Shown here: positions 47,937-47,947 of the stretch, piece by piece | How the letters are laid out: each line of letters begins with the position of its first letter | Numbering within the stretch: position 1 is the stretch's first letter | NCBI GenBank assembly: GCA_934090595.1 | Contig: CAKOJO010000002.1 | Span: 1 to 47,947 of the forward strand | DNA length: 47,947 bases | Direction: 5' to 3' | Source of the DNA: an uncultured Bacilli bacterium | GTDB taxonomy: Bacteria; Bacillota_I; Bacilli_A; RF39; UBA660 | Position numbers and translations under genes: made by a program | Notes under the pieces: generated by a model | What the model was told of the DNA's origin: nothing | Seen by the model: the letters and a program-made list of their open reading frames with translations, nothing else | Database searches by the model: none

Positions 47937-47947
47937 ATGCAATAACT

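Overview
The window comes from a very AT-rich, Gram-positive-type (Firmicutes) genome. The evidence is a T-box leader before tyrS, an AddAB recombination complex (not RecBCD), a CotJ spore-coat cassette, phosphoketolase, a lipoprotein-anchored surface proteome and strong AAGGAGG-type ribosome sites. TGA is used as a stop (for example at the end of addA, cadC and the last gene), so this is not the mycoplasma code. The best guess is an uncultured gut Bacilli/Erysipelotrichia-like lineage, but the sequence alone cannot fix the taxon.

Layout. 1-2.6 kb: T-box tail, tyrS, tRNA-His (minus), and a cotJ cassette in which CotJA and CotJB are fused. 2.6-8.8 kb: a lone ClpA/B-like AAA ATPase with a membrane protein, a small membrane/Nudix operon, a compact UvrD-like helicase (minus), a TM2 protein, a CmpB-type membrane protein plus an orphan type IV prepilin, and a MscS channel (minus). 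8.8-12.5 kb: a compositionally foreign lipoprotein between two copies of a 23-bp palindromic element, an SDR reductase coupled to a YnbB-like PLP enzyme, and a Nudix protein. 12.6-21.3 kb: the addB-addA-yitT operon and phosphoketolase. 21.3-28.3 kb: a gene remnant, Nudix, phosphatidylserine decarboxylase, PAP2 phosphatase + TetR, and a divergent ABC/FtsX exporter whose promoter sits between two identical TetR-type operators, then gpmA. 28.3-36.2 kb: the cadC-cadA metal efflux operon, a 33-bp tandem repeat, an AAA/DUF4143 protein, then a protein with two HEPN-type R-x4-H motifs joined end to end with a U32-family gene. 36.2-44.9 kb: a probable small RNA, an SDR, a tail-anchored protein, tRNA-Ser, a tiny ORF, a ribbon-helix-helix protein, UvsE, a zinc-ribbon/DUF4352 membrane protein, an endolysin-like M23 peptidase, a ZnuA-like lipoprotein that has lost its histidines, YidD, RNase III, and a second AAA/DUF4143 protein with a striking inverted-repeat operator. 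45.1-47.9 kb: a large surface protein whose last ~60 residues switch abruptly to GC-rich codons and end in a GVRPAL module followed by a hairpin, the layout of a diversity-generating retroelement (DGR) target gene.

The two most notable items are the likely DGR variable region at the right edge (no reverse transcriptase or template repeat is inside the window) and the twin-HEPN protein with an operator-like nested inverted repeat at its promoter. Most genes on the plus strand end codons in A/C while minus-strand genes end in T/G; the lipoprotein at 9.1 kb, the remnant at 21.4 kb and the first DUF4143 gene break this rule and look recently acquired. Promoters, terminators and starts below were read by eye; where a ribosome site contradicts the longest reading frame the shorter start is given.
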